A stretch of 64,000 nucleotides of DNA from Nostoc sp. B(2019) (GCF_010091925.1 NZ_WVID01000016.1:1-64000); one strand, 5' to 3'. Counted from the first letter of the stretch, positions 24,586 to 34,306 are shown. Made by a program: numbers and translations. The notes: generated from the sequence alone by a model not told the origin.

Positions 24586-25614
24586 ATGAAAATATTAGTA
24601 ACCGGAACAGAAGGCTATCTTGGTTCGTTATTACCTGCTCTGTTAATCGAACGAGGACACGAAGTTCTCGGCATCGATACTGGTTTCTATAAAGTTGGTT
24701 GGCTGTACAACGGTACTGAAGTGACAGCCAAAACCCTCAACAAAGATATCCGTGACATCGCACCGGAAGATTTGCAAGGCGTGGAAGCAATAGTTCACAT
24801 GGCAGAACTCTCCAACGACCCCACCGGACAATTAGCACCCAACATCACCTACGAAATTAATCATCTAGGTTCAGTTCGCCTGGCTAACCTAGCTAAAGCT
24901 ATAGGTGTGCGCCGCTTTATATATATGTCTTCGTGCAGTGTCTACGGTGTTGCTACCGAAGGTGACGTCACAGAAGCATCTCCTATTAATCCCCAAACAG
25001 CCTACGCAGAATGTAAAACTTTAGTAGAGCGGGATGTCCAACTATTAGCCGACGATGACTTCTCTCCTACCTTTATGCGGAATGCCACAGCCTTTGGTGC
25101 TTCTCCGAGAATGCGCTTTGATATTGTTTTAAACAACTTGGCAGGCTTGGCATGGACTACAAAACAAATCAAAATGACCAGTGATGGTACACCTTGGCGT
25201 CCATTAGTCCACGCATTGGATATTTGCAAAGCCATAGTCTGCGCCTTAGAAGCACCACGGGATATTGTACATAACCAAATTTTCAACGTTGGAGATACAG
25301 CAAACAACTATCGCGTTAAAGAAATTGCTGAGATTATTGCTGCCATTTTCCCAAATTGTAAATTGTCCTTTGGTGACAACGGTGCAGACAACCGCAGCTA
25401 TCGAGTATCCTTCGAGAAAATCAACACAATACTACCCGGCTTTAAGTGTGATTGGAATGCTCAGTCTGGTGCTCAACAGTTATTTGATTTATTCAATCAA
25501 ATAGATATGGCTGAAGATACTTTCTTATTTAGAGGATTTACACGCTTAAAGCAGCTAGAGTATCTGATTCGTACTGAGCAAATTGACCAAGATTTCTTTT
25601 GGAAAAAAAAGTAG
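24586..25614 (+). CDS. NAD-dependent sugar epimerase/dehydratase (extended SDR)
   Basis: An extended short-chain dehydrogenase acting on nucleotide sugars. From ATG 24586 it has 342 residues with the Rossmann glycine motif VTGTEGYLGSLL (about 5-16), the catalytic serine region YMSSCSVYG and the Tyr-x3-Lys pair in TAYAECK. RPLVHALDICKAI and FNVGDTANNYRVKEIAE are typical C-terminal blocks. It might be a 4-epimerase, a dehydratase or a 4-ketoreductase for the CDP-sugar made by RfbF; the sequence does not decide. TTG 24577 is three codons upstream, but ATG is preferred. Confidence 0.88.
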   Translation: MKILVTGTEGYLGSLLPALLIERGHEVLGIDTGFYKVGWLYNGTEVTAKTLNKDIRDIAPEDLQGVEAIVHMAELSNDPTGQLAPNITYEINHLGSVRLANLAKAIGVRRFIYMSSCSVYGVATEGDVTEASPINPQTAYAECKTLVERDVQLLADDDFSPTFMRNATAFGASPRMRFDIVLNNLAGLAWTTKQIKMTSDGTPWRPLVHALDICKAIVCALEAPRDIVHNQIFNVGDTANNYRVKEIAEIIAAIFPNCKLSFGDNGADNRSYRVSFEKINTILPGFKCDWNAQSGAQQLFDLFNQIDMAEDTFLFRGFTRLKQLEYLIRTEQIDQDFFWKKK

Positions 25615-25654
25615 TTAAAGTAGCCTAACAGTAGTAAAAAAATAGATAAAAATT

Positions 25655-25690
25655 TCCGAATCAAAGATTGTTGATTCGGATTTATCTCAT
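25655..25690 (+). terminator. Hairpin after the epimerase gene
   Basis: A perfect 10-bp stem (tccgaatcaa / ttgattcgga) with a 6-base loop at 25655-25680, followed by tttatct. It lies 41 bases after the epimerase stop and 47 before the methyltransferase start, so it may only partly stop transcription within the cluster. Confidence 0.6.
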
Positions 25691-25726
25691 CTATCAAGTT
25701 GTTTTCCATTAGCGAGACTTTAGTTT

Positions 25727-26995
25727 ATGGTAATTGCACAATGTCGTTTTAGTCGTCAACATTTACACCATACGTTTGTTGATTTAGGGATGTCACCTTT
25801 AGCCAACGCTTATCTAACAGCGGAACAGCTAAATAGTGCCGAGAAATTTTATCCACTCCACGCTTATATCTCAGAAGATACTCTATTGGTTCAATTAGAA
25901 CAGTTTGAAACTCCAGATCAGATTTTTAGTGACTATGCTTACTTTTCTTCCTACTCGGAAACTTGGCTAAAACACGCCAAGGCCTACACCGATATGATAG
26001 TAGAAAAGTTTGGTTTGAATCATCACACTCAAGTTATTGAAATTGCCAGCAACGATGGCTATCTACTGCAATATTTTGTAGAGAAAGGAATCCCAGTTTT
26101 AGGAATAGAACCAGCAACGAATATAGCCAAGGTAGCCCAAGAAAAAGGTATTCCTAGTATAAACAAGTTTTTTGGAGTTGAAACCGCTAAAGAACTAGTT
26201 ATACAAGGAAAACAAGCTGATCTTTTAGTAGGCAACAATGTCTTAGCTCACGTTCCAGATTTAAATGATTTTATCGCCGGGATAAAACTCCTTCTCAAGC
26301 CGAATGGTATCTTGACAATGGAGTTTCCTCACATTTTACAACTCATTCAACAAAATCAGTTTGACACTATCTATCACGAGCATTTTTCTTACTTTTCATT
26401 CCTCACTGTAGAAAAAATTTTTGCAGCGCACAACTTAAAACTTTTTGATGTGGAGGAATTACCAACTCATGGCGGTTCTTTAAGAATTTACGCCAAACAT
26501 GACTATGCTGATAATCCCATCATTAGCGAACGAGTTAGCCAAATCAAAGCAAAAGAAATTGCTGCTGGATTACACCAGATAGAAACTTATATTACATTTG
26601 GAGAAAAAGTTAAAGAGACAAAGCACAAGCTATTAAGTTTTATCCTAGCGGCTAAAGCCAAGGGTAAATCAATTGCCGGTTATGGTGCGCCTGCTAAAGG
26701 CAATACGTTACTCAATTACTGTGGTATTGGTAAAGATTTTATCGATTATACAGTAGATCGCAATCCCTATAAACAGGGATTATTTTTACCTGGAACTCAT
26801 ATTCCCATTTTTCATCCAGACACAATCCGCGAAACTAAACCAGATTATGTACTAATTTTGCCTTGGAATCTCAAGGAAGAAATTATGGAACAAATGGCAT
26901 TTATCAGCGAGTGGGGTGGACAGTTTGTAGTGCCAATTCCTGAAGTTCAAGTTTATTCGTTACCTGTACGGGATCTGCTATCCGTAGTATCGTAA
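25727..26995 (+). CDS. Nucleotide-sugar C-methyltransferase (TylC3/NovU-like)
   Basis: A 422-residue methyltransferase with the three-part architecture of sugar C-methyltransferases: N-terminal zinc-binding-type domain (VDLGMSPLANAYL), SAM-binding core (VIEIASNDGYLLQYF with the glycine loop replaced by ASNDG, then LGIEPA) and the C-terminal domain (GYGAPAKGNTLLNYCGI, VDRNPYKQG). Such enzymes add a methyl to C-3 of 4-keto-deoxysugars bound to a nucleotide. Beside RfbF and an RfbC-type epimerase this points to a branched sugar. The first zinc motif reads CRFS, whereas relatives usually have CRFC, so the zinc site may be impaired. A terminator hairpin follows. Confidence 0.88.
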   Translation: MVIAQCRFSRQHLHHTFVDLGMSPLANAYLTAEQLNSAEKFYPLHAYISEDTLLVQLEQFETPDQIFSDYAYFSSYSETWLKHAKAYTDMIVEKFGLNHHTQVIEIASNDGYLLQYFVEKGIPVLGIEPATNIAKVAQEKGIPSINKFFGVETAKELVIQGKQADLLVGNNVLAHVPDLNDFIAGIKLLLKPNGILTMEFPHILQLIQQNQFDTIYHEHFSYFSFLTVEKIFAAHNLKLFDVEELPTHGGSLRIYAKHDYADNPIISERVSQIKAKEIAAGLHQIETYITFGEKVKETKHKLLSFILAAKAKGKSIAGYGAPAKGNTLLNYCGIGKDFIDYTVDRNPYKQGLFLPGTHIPIFHPDTIRETKPDYVLILPWNLKEEIMEQMAFISEWGGQFVVPIPEVQVYSLPVRDLLSVVS

Positions 26996-27007
26996 TTTGC
27001 AAATAAA

Positions 27008-27042
27008 AGCAGTGTAAGTAAAAATTTACACTGCTTCTTTAG
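27008..27042 (+). terminator. Rho-independent terminator after the C-methyltransferase gene
   Basis: A perfect 10-bp stem (agcagtgtaa / ttacactgct) at 27008-27035, followed by tcttta, 12 bases after the stop codon. About 200 AT-rich bases separate it from the next gene, so a second promoter is likely there. Confidence 0.78.
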
Positions 27043-27242
27043 TTGAAATTATTCATAAAAGAACTGTTTGGTAAATAACTAAAAAAATCGTAATTTAGCA
27101 CTATTAATTTTAAATTTTTCCTGGCTGAGTACATCAACAGATGAAGTAGTTTATGAACGATGCTTTTCTATTGAAAATTAAGATATTACATCTGACAGCA
27201 CAGTATAGTAAACTCTACAAAAACTGATTTTTATTTGCCGCC

Positions 27243-28283
27243 ATGAATAAATTACTGACCATTGCCATCCCTACTTATAATCGTGCTGAGTTACTTGATA
27301 AACAATTAGCATGGCTGACTCAAGCTATTAAAGGTTTTGAGCCTGATTGTGAGATTTTAGTTTCTGACAATTGTTCTACCGACAATACTCAGCAGGTTAT
27401 AAAAAAGTGGCAAACGAAATTCAGTAATATCACATTTAAAGTAAATAAAAACCTAAAAAATGTAGGTGTAATCAAAAATATTATTTATTGCTTAAACTCT
27501 GCAACAACAAAATATGTTTGGACAATTGGCGATGATGACCCAATTCAGGAAAGAGCCGTTAGTTATGTAATCGGCAAACTGAAACAGTACGAAGATTTAT
27601 CATTATTATTTCTCAACTTTTCTGGTCGGAATAAAATTACTGGTGAACCAGTACATCCACCAACAATAGTTGATAATCGCTGGTTTGATGTTGATAGCGA
27701 AGATGCTCGTGGTGATGGTAAAGCAATATTTGAACATTGTTTTTCTAAAAGTGTTGGCGCAGTTATCTTTTTGACTGCTACGGTGTACCGCACCGACTTA
27801 GTAAAACGCGCTCTGCAAATTTGGCAAGATGCTGAGAATAACTGGATATCTTTGGCCTACTTAGCTGGCTATTGTGCAGCTAATGGCAGCGTAATTGTTA
27901 CTAAAGAGACTTATTTGGAATGTATTGTCGGTGTGAGTTATTGGCAGAAAGAACCTAAATCTGCACTCTTAATGCAATACAAACATATACCAGAAGTGAT
28001 TTTAAAACTGAAGGAGAGTGGATATTCTAAGCAGTTTTGTAGACGGATGCTTTTGCAAAATGGTAGAGAAGTAAATTTAAAAGTCTTCTTAGGCGCTTTA
28101 AGAAGATGGCCTGTGTCTGCTATCAGAATAGTCATTCCCTTTTTGGCTTTAGTTAGCTTGTCAGCATTTGATGTCATAGCTTTTAAAGAGTTTAAAATCT
28201 CCGAAGCTAGTGAAACATCTATTCAAGAATTGAGAGCTAATAATAAACGTTCTGGTACTAAATCGGTATTGAAAACAAAGTGA
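27243..28283 (+). CDS. Family 2 glycosyltransferase
   Basis: A GT-A fold glycosyltransferase of 346 residues, beginning with the family 2 signature LTIAIPTYNRAELLDKQL (about 4-21), followed by LVSDNCSTDNTQQVI and the metal-binding IGDDDP (DxD-type) near residue 98. One hydrophobic segment near the C-terminus (VSAIRIVIPFLALVSLSAF) may anchor it to the membrane. It transfers a sugar from a nucleotide donor to the growing polysaccharide repeat. Donor and acceptor are not deducible. It is 7 bases upstream of the next gene, so the two are co-transcribed. Confidence 0.92.
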   Translation: MNKLLTIAIPTYNRAELLDKQLAWLTQAIKGFEPDCEILVSDNCSTDNTQQVIKKWQTKFSNITFKVNKNLKNVGVIKNIIYCLNSATTKYVWTIGDDDPIQERAVSYVIGKLKQYEDLSLLFLNFSGRNKITGEPVHPPTIVDNRWFDVDSEDARGDGKAIFEHCFSKSVGAVIFLTATVYRTDLVKRALQIWQDAENNWISLAYLAGYCAANGSVIVTKETYLECIVGVSYWQKEPKSALLMQYKHIPEVILKLKESGYSKQFCRRMLLQNGREVNLKVFLGALRRWPVSAIRIVIPFLALVSLSAFDVIAFKEFKISEASETSIQELRANNKRSGTKSVLKTK

Positions 28284-28290
28284 TTTTACC

Positions 28291-29133
28291 ATGCTTAACA
28301 ACATTAAAGACAAAATAGCTTCACTGGGATCTGAGTTAGTTTATAGATTAGCCCTATTGAAACATTCTCCCAGCTTACCTGCATTGGAAGAAAGCGATCG
28401 CCTAATTCTTAATACTCTCAAAAAAGACGGTGTTTATGTGACAACACTTGCAGAATTAGGATTAAATTCTACTTCCGAACTGCTCAAAACTGCTTACATT
28501 CAATTATCTCAGATGAAAGAGTTAAATAACGACCATCTAGATAAAAAGTGGCCGCAAATTTACACAGTTACAGGTTTATCAGAAATCTCTACCTGGGGAA
28601 GGGAGAAAAGATTACTCAACATCATCGAAAATTACATTGGTCTTCCTATTGCTTTCCACGGTGTACACTTACGCAAAGATTTCAAGAGCGATAATCAGTT
28701 TGGTACACTGCTTTGGCATAGTGATGCAGAAGACCGCCGGATTATCAAAATCTTTATTTACTTAAATGATGTCGATGAAAAGACTGGGCCTTTTGAATAC
28801 ATTCCGCGTTCCTTAACCTCCTTATTTAGTTTGAATTATTGGCGTATTTACTACAAACTTTGGAAGTCGAGCTATTTAGGTATCAACGATGAAGAGGTAA
28901 AAGAAGTCATTCCCAAATCAGCTTGGAAATCCTGTACAGGGCCAGCAGGAACAGTCATTATTGTAGATACAAAAAATGCTTTCCATCACGGAACAGTACG
29001 CACAGAAGACCGCTCAGCTTTATTTTTTTGTTATACAGCTAATCCTCCAGAACGCCCAGATCTTTGTACTCAATACTGGGATGATACTTATCCCAGTATT
29101 GAGTTAAAGCAACAGTTAGAAAATAGCCGCTAG
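28291..29133 (+). CDS. Phytanoyl-CoA dioxygenase (PhyH)-like Fe(II)/2-oxoglutarate oxygenase
   Basis: A 280-residue member of the PhyH family. The iron triad is visible as His-x-Asp in LLWHSDAEDRR (about residue 145) and a distal histidine in NAFHHGTVRTEDRSALFF, where the downstream arginine would hold 2-oxoglutarate. It would hydroxylate a substrate using oxygen. In a polysaccharide cluster it may modify a sugar or a lipid carrier, but this is speculation. Tightly linked to the preceding glycosyltransferase. The start is ATG 28291. Confidence 0.85.
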   Translation: MLNNIKDKIASLGSELVYRLALLKHSPSLPALEESDRLILNTLKKDGVYVTTLAELGLNSTSELLKTAYIQLSQMKELNNDHLDKKWPQIYTVTGLSEISTWGREKRLLNIIENYIGLPIAFHGVHLRKDFKSDNQFGTLLWHSDAEDRRIIKIFIYLNDVDEKTGPFEYIPRSLTSLFSLNYWRIYYKLWKSSYLGINDEEVKEVIPKSAWKSCTGPAGTVIIVDTKNAFHHGTVRTEDRSALFFCYTANPPERPDLCTQYWDDTYPSIELKQQLENSR

Positions 29134-29177
29134 TGTATTAATTGCCAAGTTTTTGTTAATCCTAATCCTTGTAATCT

Positions 29178-29735
29178 ATGATATTTACCGAAACCCCACT
29201 CAAAGACGCATTCATCATTGATTTAGAAGAAAAGCCAGATCATCGTGGTTTTTTCGCGCGGACTTTCTGTGCTCAAGAATTTGAAGCACACGGGTTAAAG
29301 CCAACGGTTGCTCAATGTAACCTATCTTTAAATTACAAAAAAGGCACTCTACGGGGGATGCACTATCAAACTCTCCCAGCAGCAGAAACAAAATTAATTC
29401 GCTGTACTAAAGGTGCTATCTATGACGTAATTATTGATATGCGTCCTGAGTCGCCCACTTTTTTATCACACATCGGTGTAGAACTCACAGCAGACAACCA
29501 CCGCGCTTTATATGTTCCAGAAATGTTTGCTCACGGCTATCAAGCACTCGCAGATGAGACTGAGGTTGTGTATCAGGTGGGTGAATTTTACACGCCAGGT
29601 TATGAGAAAGGTCTACGCTATGACGACCCATTTTTTAATATTGATTGGCCTCTAGATGTGACTGAAATTTCTGAGAAAGATTTAAATTGGCCTTTGTTGA
29701 GAATGATGACTGTTGGAGGTACAAATTCTAGATAG
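29178..29735 (+). CDS. rfbC: RfbC-like nucleotide-sugar 3,5-epimerase
   Basis: A cupin-fold epimerase of 185 residues, the normal length of dTDP-4-dehydrorhamnose 3,5-epimerase. Conserved blocks are DHRGFFARTFC, CNLSLNYKKGTLRGMHYQ (the catalytic histidine of RGMHYQ), YDVIIDMRPESPTF and MFAHGYQAL. Although dTDP-sugar epimerases are the name-giving members, the neighbouring CDP-glucose enzyme and C-methyltransferase suggest that a CDP-4-keto-6-deoxysugar may be the substrate. The start is ATG 29178, 44 bases after the previous stop. Confidence 0.9.
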   Translation: MIFTETPLKDAFIIDLEEKPDHRGFFARTFCAQEFEAHGLKPTVAQCNLSLNYKKGTLRGMHYQTLPAAETKLIRCTKGAIYDVIIDMRPESPTFLSHIGVELTADNHRALYVPEMFAHGYQALADETEVVYQVGEFYTPGYEKGLRYDDPFFNIDWPLDVTEISEKDLNWPLLRMMTVGGTNSR

Positions 29736-29856
29736 ATATAGCTCTTAAATAGTTTGCGATCGCCCTCTATTTTTACCATCTTCATTTGGCAATTAAAAAC
29801 TGAAAAGCAGTTGCTAAATCCTCTTTATTGAGTCTAATAAAATTGGAAAATACAAA

Positions 29857-31098
29857 ATGCCAAACAATACTATATCTCATCTTGCTACTTCTATCTCTTC
29901 TTTGATCAAAAAGGTAAACACTCGCATCAATTACATCAAAACGTTGCAGGTTGTTTCCCTCAAACCAAACCAACCTTCTAAAGGAAATGTGCTTCTTTCT
30001 TATCGAATTGAACCATTCTTGTTAAAACCAGGTCAACCTGTGCCCAATGACCAAAGTTGGAATTGGGAGTGTCTGCTGATCGCACAAACTTTTTTAGACC
30101 TTGGTTATAGCGTTGATGTTATACAATTCTACAATGATGAATTCGTTCCTCAAAAAGACTACGCATTTTTCATTGATCTACGTCATCGGCTAGAAGCACT
30201 TACACCATTACTCAATAAAGATTGCATCAAAATTTTTCACGTTGACATTGCTAATATGGTATTTCGCAATGCGGCTGAATGTAACAGGCTTTTAGAACTA
30301 CAACAGCGTAGAGGTATTACTTTACGTCCGCAGCGGTTTGAAACGCCTAACTTGGGAATTGAATATGCTGATTATGCTACTGTGTTGGGCAACGATTTCA
30401 CAGTTAATACATTTAAATACGCTAACAAACCAATGTTTCGTATTCCTATTTCTTCGTCACACGTTTATCCCTGTCCCGACAAGAAAGACTTTGAGGCGAT
30501 AAGAAAGCGTTTTCTCTGGTTTGGTGGTAGTGCTTTAGTTCTTAAAGGATTAGACTTAGTTTTAGATGCTTTTGCTCAAATGCCGGAATACCATTTAACC
30601 GTTTGCGGCCCAGTCAGTAATGATAAAGAGTTTGAAAAAGCTTTTTATAAAGAACTCTATGAAACACCCAATATTCACACTCATGGTTGGGTTGATGTTA
30701 GCAGTCCTAAGTTTTTAGAAATTACAAATAACTGTTTGGGACTTGTTTATCCTTCTGTTTCTGAAGGACAAGCAGGAGCAGTAATAACCAGCCTGCATGC
30801 CGGGTTAATTCCAATTTTAACCTACGAATCTGGCGTAGATGTTCATGATTTTGGCGTAATTTTAAAGAACTATTCCCTTGAAGAAATTAAGGCAACAGTT
30901 AGAAAAATTGCCAATTTACCTGGAGAAGACCTAAAACTAATGTCTATTAAGGCGTGGGAATATGCACGAGCAAATCATACCAAAGAAAAGTTTGCCGAAG
31001 CTTATAGAAATGCTGTGGAACAAATGATAGAACATAGACAGAAAAAACAGGCCTCTTTTACTGAATCTAGCAAAGAATCAGTTAGTAGCTCTCGCTAA
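29857..31098 (+). CDS. Glycosyltransferase, probable GT-B fold (family 4-like)
   Basis: A 413-residue protein with a GT-B-like C-terminal half: FLWFGGSALVLKGLDLVLDAF (donor-domain start), then THGWVDVSS and the donor-binding YPSVSEGQAGAVITSLHAG. It differs from common GT4 proteins in the N-terminal half and I cannot name a specific activity. It lies 121 bases after the rfbC-like gene on the same strand. The C-terminus is Ser- and Lys-rich and probably unstructured. Confidence 0.8.
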   Translation: MPNNTISHLATSISSLIKKVNTRINYIKTLQVVSLKPNQPSKGNVLLSYRIEPFLLKPGQPVPNDQSWNWECLLIAQTFLDLGYSVDVIQFYNDEFVPQKDYAFFIDLRHRLEALTPLLNKDCIKIFHVDIANMVFRNAAECNRLLELQQRRGITLRPQRFETPNLGIEYADYATVLGNDFTVNTFKYANKPMFRIPISSSHVYPCPDKKDFEAIRKRFLWFGGSALVLKGLDLVLDAFAQMPEYHLTVCGPVSNDKEFEKAFYKELYETPNIHTHGWVDVSSPKFLEITNNCLGLVYPSVSEGQAGAVITSLHAGLIPILTYESGVDVHDFGVILKNYSLEEIKATVRKIANLPGEDLKLMSIKAWEYARANHTKEKFAEAYRNAVEQMIEHRQKKQASFTESSKESVSSSR

Positions 31099-31109
31099 AA
31101 AGTGAACAC

Positions 31110-31175
31110 TAAACAGTTATCAGTTTTCTGAATTTATGGGAATTAGGCACTAATTGATAACTGATAACTGATTAA
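31110..31175. repeat. Inverted repeat of cagttatcagtt type
   Basis: Arms aacagttatcagtt (about 31112-31125) and aactgataactg (about 31159-31170) are complementary over about 12 bases with a loop of some 33 bases. This is a repeat type common between genes of Nostoc relatives. It may act as a weak terminator or be a repeat remnant. Confidence 0.6.
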
Positions 31176-31233
31176 GTGCAAGTTTATAGAGAATTGGTAT
31201 ACCAACAAACAGTTTTGTAAAGGAGTTTAGTTA

Positions 31234-32547
31234 ATGATTATTATCGATCGCGCCTTACAAACCCGTGCAGCAGCAGGCAATCCCATCAAAGTAGGGATGA
31301 TTGGTGCTGGATTTATGGGTCGGGGAATTGCCAATCAGATTGTCAATTCAGTTCCAGGAATGGAGTTAGTTGCTATCTCCAACCGTGGGATTGAAGCTGC
31401 CAAGCAAGCTTATTTAGAAGCAGGAATTGAAGATATTCAAGTTGTTGCTAGTGTCAGCGAATTAGAAGATGCGATCGCATCTTCTAAATACGCCGTCACA
31501 GAAGATGCCGAATTACTTTGCCGCGCCGAAGGAATCGAGGCCATAATCGAAGTCACGGGTGCTGTAGAGTTTGGCGCTCATATCGTATTAGAAGCGATCG
31601 CTCATCGCAAACATGTGATTATGATGAATGCCGAACTCGACGGCACTATCGGCCCTATCCTCAAAGTATATGCCGATAAAGCTGGAGTGATTCTCAGCGC
31701 TTGTGATGGCGATCAGCCAGGGGTGCAAATGAATCTTTACCGATTTGTGAAAAGCATTGGTTTAACTCCGCTATTGTGCGGTAACATTAAAGGACTTCAA
31801 GACCCCTATCGTAATCCCACCACCCAAGAAGCATTTGCCAAGCGTTGGGGTCAAAAACCTCACATGGTAGCTAGCTTTGCCGACGGAACAAAAATCTCCT
31901 TTGAGCAGGCGATCGTTGCTAATGCCACAGGTATGAAAGTCGCCAAACGGGGGATGCTGGGATATGACTTCAGCGGTTATGTTGAAGAAATGACCCATCT
32001 ATACGATGTTGAACAACTCAAACAACTAGGCGGTATCGTCGATTATGTAGTTGGAGCAAAACCTGGGCCAGGCGTGTATGTATTTGCTACTCACGATGAC
32101 CCCAAGCAACGCCACTACCTCAACTTGTACAAACTAGGTGAAGGCCCCCTTTACAGCTTCTATACTCCCTATCACCTCTGTCATTTTGAAGTTCCATTAT
32201 CTGTGGCGCGTGCTGTCCTGTTCCAAGATGCTGTTATGTCTCCATTGGCTGGCCCGGTTGTGGATGTTGTCACCACTGCCAAAATCGACCTAAAAGCAGG
32301 GGAAACCTTAGATGGCATCGGTTACTATATGACCTACGGACAATGTGAAAACTCCCACATCGTCCAAGAGCAAAACCTCCTACCAATTGGTTTAGCTGAA
32401 GGATGTCGTTTGAAGCGAGATATTCTTAAGGATCAAGTCCTCACTTACGAAGATGTAGAATTGCCCAAAGGTAGACTCTGCGACCAACTACGAACTGAGC
32501 AAAACGTTTATTTTGCCCCAGAAAAAATTCTTGCAGCAGTTGGGTAG
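31234..32547 (+). CDS. NAD(P)-dependent oxidoreductase with SAF domain
   Basis: A 437-residue protein with an N-terminal Rossmann domain (VGMIGAGFMGRGIANQI, about 21-37), a homoserine-dehydrogenase-like middle part (SACDGDQPGVQMNLYRF) and a C-terminal SAF (antifreeze-like) domain (AEGCRLKRDILKDQVLTYED). The reaction is not established for the family. Genes of this type occur in polysaccharide and deoxysugar clusters, including the PCC 7120 HEP island. GGAG lies 8 bases before ATG 31234. Confidence 0.85.
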   Translation: MIIIDRALQTRAAAGNPIKVGMIGAGFMGRGIANQIVNSVPGMELVAISNRGIEAAKQAYLEAGIEDIQVVASVSELEDAIASSKYAVTEDAELLCRAEGIEAIIEVTGAVEFGAHIVLEAIAHRKHVIMMNAELDGTIGPILKVYADKAGVILSACDGDQPGVQMNLYRFVKSIGLTPLLCGNIKGLQDPYRNPTTQEAFAKRWGQKPHMVASFADGTKISFEQAIVANATGMKVAKRGMLGYDFSGYVEEMTHLYDVEQLKQLGGIVDYVVGAKPGPGVYVFATHDDPKQRHYLNLYKLGEGPLYSFYTPYHLCHFEVPLSVARAVLFQDAVMSPLAGPVVDVVTTAKIDLKAGETLDGIGYYMTYGQCENSHIVQEQNLLPIGLAEGCRLKRDILKDQVLTYEDVELPKGRLCDQLRTEQNVYFAPEKILAAVG

Positions 32548-33205
32548 ATTCTAGATTTTTATAGATAGTAGTAGTAACAAGTTTTTATGTATGGTCATCA
32601 GAATAGTTAACCATCTGTTCTAAAAATAAGAACAAGTTTATCAAAAACTTATGATGCCAATATAGCAGCCCTAAATCATTTGTGGAATCTTCTCTTTCTT
32701 CTACTCTTGGCGTCCTTAGCGGTAGCCTGTCTTGAAAAGTGACGCTCGTTCCTCTCTACGAGACGCTGCGTTAACAGTTCGGCGAAAGCCGCCGCTCCGC
32801 ATCTACGTTAAACAAAGTATTTTTCACAACTCAGATAGGATTGCCATATCATAAATCAACGATTTACTACTACCATCTCAATATTCTGAAATCAGCATTA
32901 ATCCATCGTGAGGATTTTCTAGTTTAACTGCAAATATTTCAAGCGATTTAGATAGGATATCTGAAAATACTCTGGTGATATACCAAACGCTTGAAGTTAC
33001 TCCAACCCTCCTTGTTAAGGGAGAAAAAAGTGGTGATTTTACTCACCCTTAAAAAGGAGAGTTATGAGGAATACAATGAAATACTTTTCACTGCTTACAC
33101 ATCCTTCTAAAGGATAGAAAGTTATTCTAATAAACACTAAATTTGTTGATATTAACTTATTGGATAACTTTCAAAAAAACTTTATTATAACTTTAGGTAA
33201 GATTA
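32548..33205. other. Intergenic region with inverted composite repeat
   Basis: No gene is supported in these 658 bases. Bases 32698-32815 are an inverted relative of the 3051-3235 repeat block, sharing 21 exact bases (32727-32747) with 3203-3223. The remainder is AT-rich with no clear terminator, and a promoter for the next part of the cluster is likely before 33206. Confidence 0.7.
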
Positions 33206-34306
33206 ATGAAAATTGCTCTAGTCCATGATTATTTAACCCAGCGCGGTGGGGCAGAGCGCGTTTTTGAATTGCTATGTAAGCGCTACCCCGAAGCCGATAT
33301 TTTCACATCTTTATACGATCGCCAAAAAACTATTGATGTAGGTGAGCGTATAGTTAACACGACTTTTTTGCAAAAAATTCCAGGTGCAGCAAAGTATTTC
33401 AGGTTGATAGCTCCCCTATATTTCCCCGCTTTTCGGGCATTGAATCTGCAAGAATACGATTTGATTATCAGTAGTAGTACCAGCTTCGCCAAAGCAGTAC
33501 GAAAACGCCCAAATGCCCACCACATTTGCTTTTGTCATAATGTTACCCGTTTTTTGTGGGATACAGAAACTTATTTACGGGAATACGGAGACTATCGATA
33601 TTTTGCTCCTTTAATTGAATACATCTTCCAATTAATGAGAAACGTAGACCTGGCTTATGCTCAGGAACCTGACTTGTATATTGCTAATTCGAGCGTTGTC
33701 GCTCGGCGCATTCAAAGTATTTACGGCAAACCAGCAATTGTAGTTAACTATCCAATTGATACTAGTAACTTTGTTTTTTCGGATATAAAAGATGAATATT
33801 ATCTGGCCTCAGCTAGAATGATCAGCTATAAACGTCTTGATATAATCATCGAAGCTTTTAATTGGCTAGGGTGGCGGTTATTAATATCAGGTGACGGGCC
33901 AGAACAAGAACGGTTAAAGTCCAAAGCATTAGATAACATTGAGTTCTTAGGACACGTAAGTGATGGAACACGCAAAAACTTATTTTCTAAAGCTAAATCT
34001 GTTATCGTTGCAGCTTTAGAAGACTATGGCTTAGTTCCAGTAGAAGCTAATGCTAGTGGAACACCAGTCATCGCTTATGGTGCAGGTGGAGTATTAGATA
34101 CTCAGATACCCGGAAAAACAGGGGTCTTTTTTAAAAGACAGACACCCGAATCCCTGCAAGCTGCTTTACTAGAAGGCGGAAAAATCACTTGGAATTACGA
34201 TCATATCCGTAATCATGCAGTGACAAATTTTTCCGAAAAAGCATTCTTTAGTAAAGTCGAGAAAATTATTGGTCAAGCGCGTGGTGTGCATCAATCATTC
34301 ATTTGA
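33206..34306 (+). CDS. WbaZ-type family 4 glycosyltransferase
   Basis: A GT-B glycosyltransferase of 366 residues. It starts with KIALVHDYLTQRGGAERVFE, the typical WbaZ/family 4 opening, and has the acceptor-side HHICFCHNVTRFLWD and donor-side segments ASARMISYKRLDIIIEAF, LISGDGPEQERL and EDYGLVPVEANASGTPVIAY (with the conserved acidic E-x7-E pattern). WbaZ proteins are often mannosyltransferases, but the donor here is unproven. The start is ATG 33206 with a TTAGG upstream. Confidence 0.92.
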   Translation: MKIALVHDYLTQRGGAERVFELLCKRYPEADIFTSLYDRQKTIDVGERIVNTTFLQKIPGAAKYFRLIAPLYFPAFRALNLQEYDLIISSSTSFAKAVRKRPNAHHICFCHNVTRFLWDTETYLREYGDYRYFAPLIEYIFQLMRNVDLAYAQEPDLYIANSSVVARRIQSIYGKPAIVVNYPIDTSNFVFSDIKDEYYLASARMISYKRLDIIIEAFNWLGWRLLISGDGPEQERLKSKALDNIEFLGHVSDGTRKNLFSKAKSVIVAALEDYGLVPVEANASGTPVIAYGAGGVLDTQIPGKTGVFFKRQTPESLQAALLEGGKITWNYDHIRNHAVTNFSEKAFFSKVEKIIGQARGVHQSFI

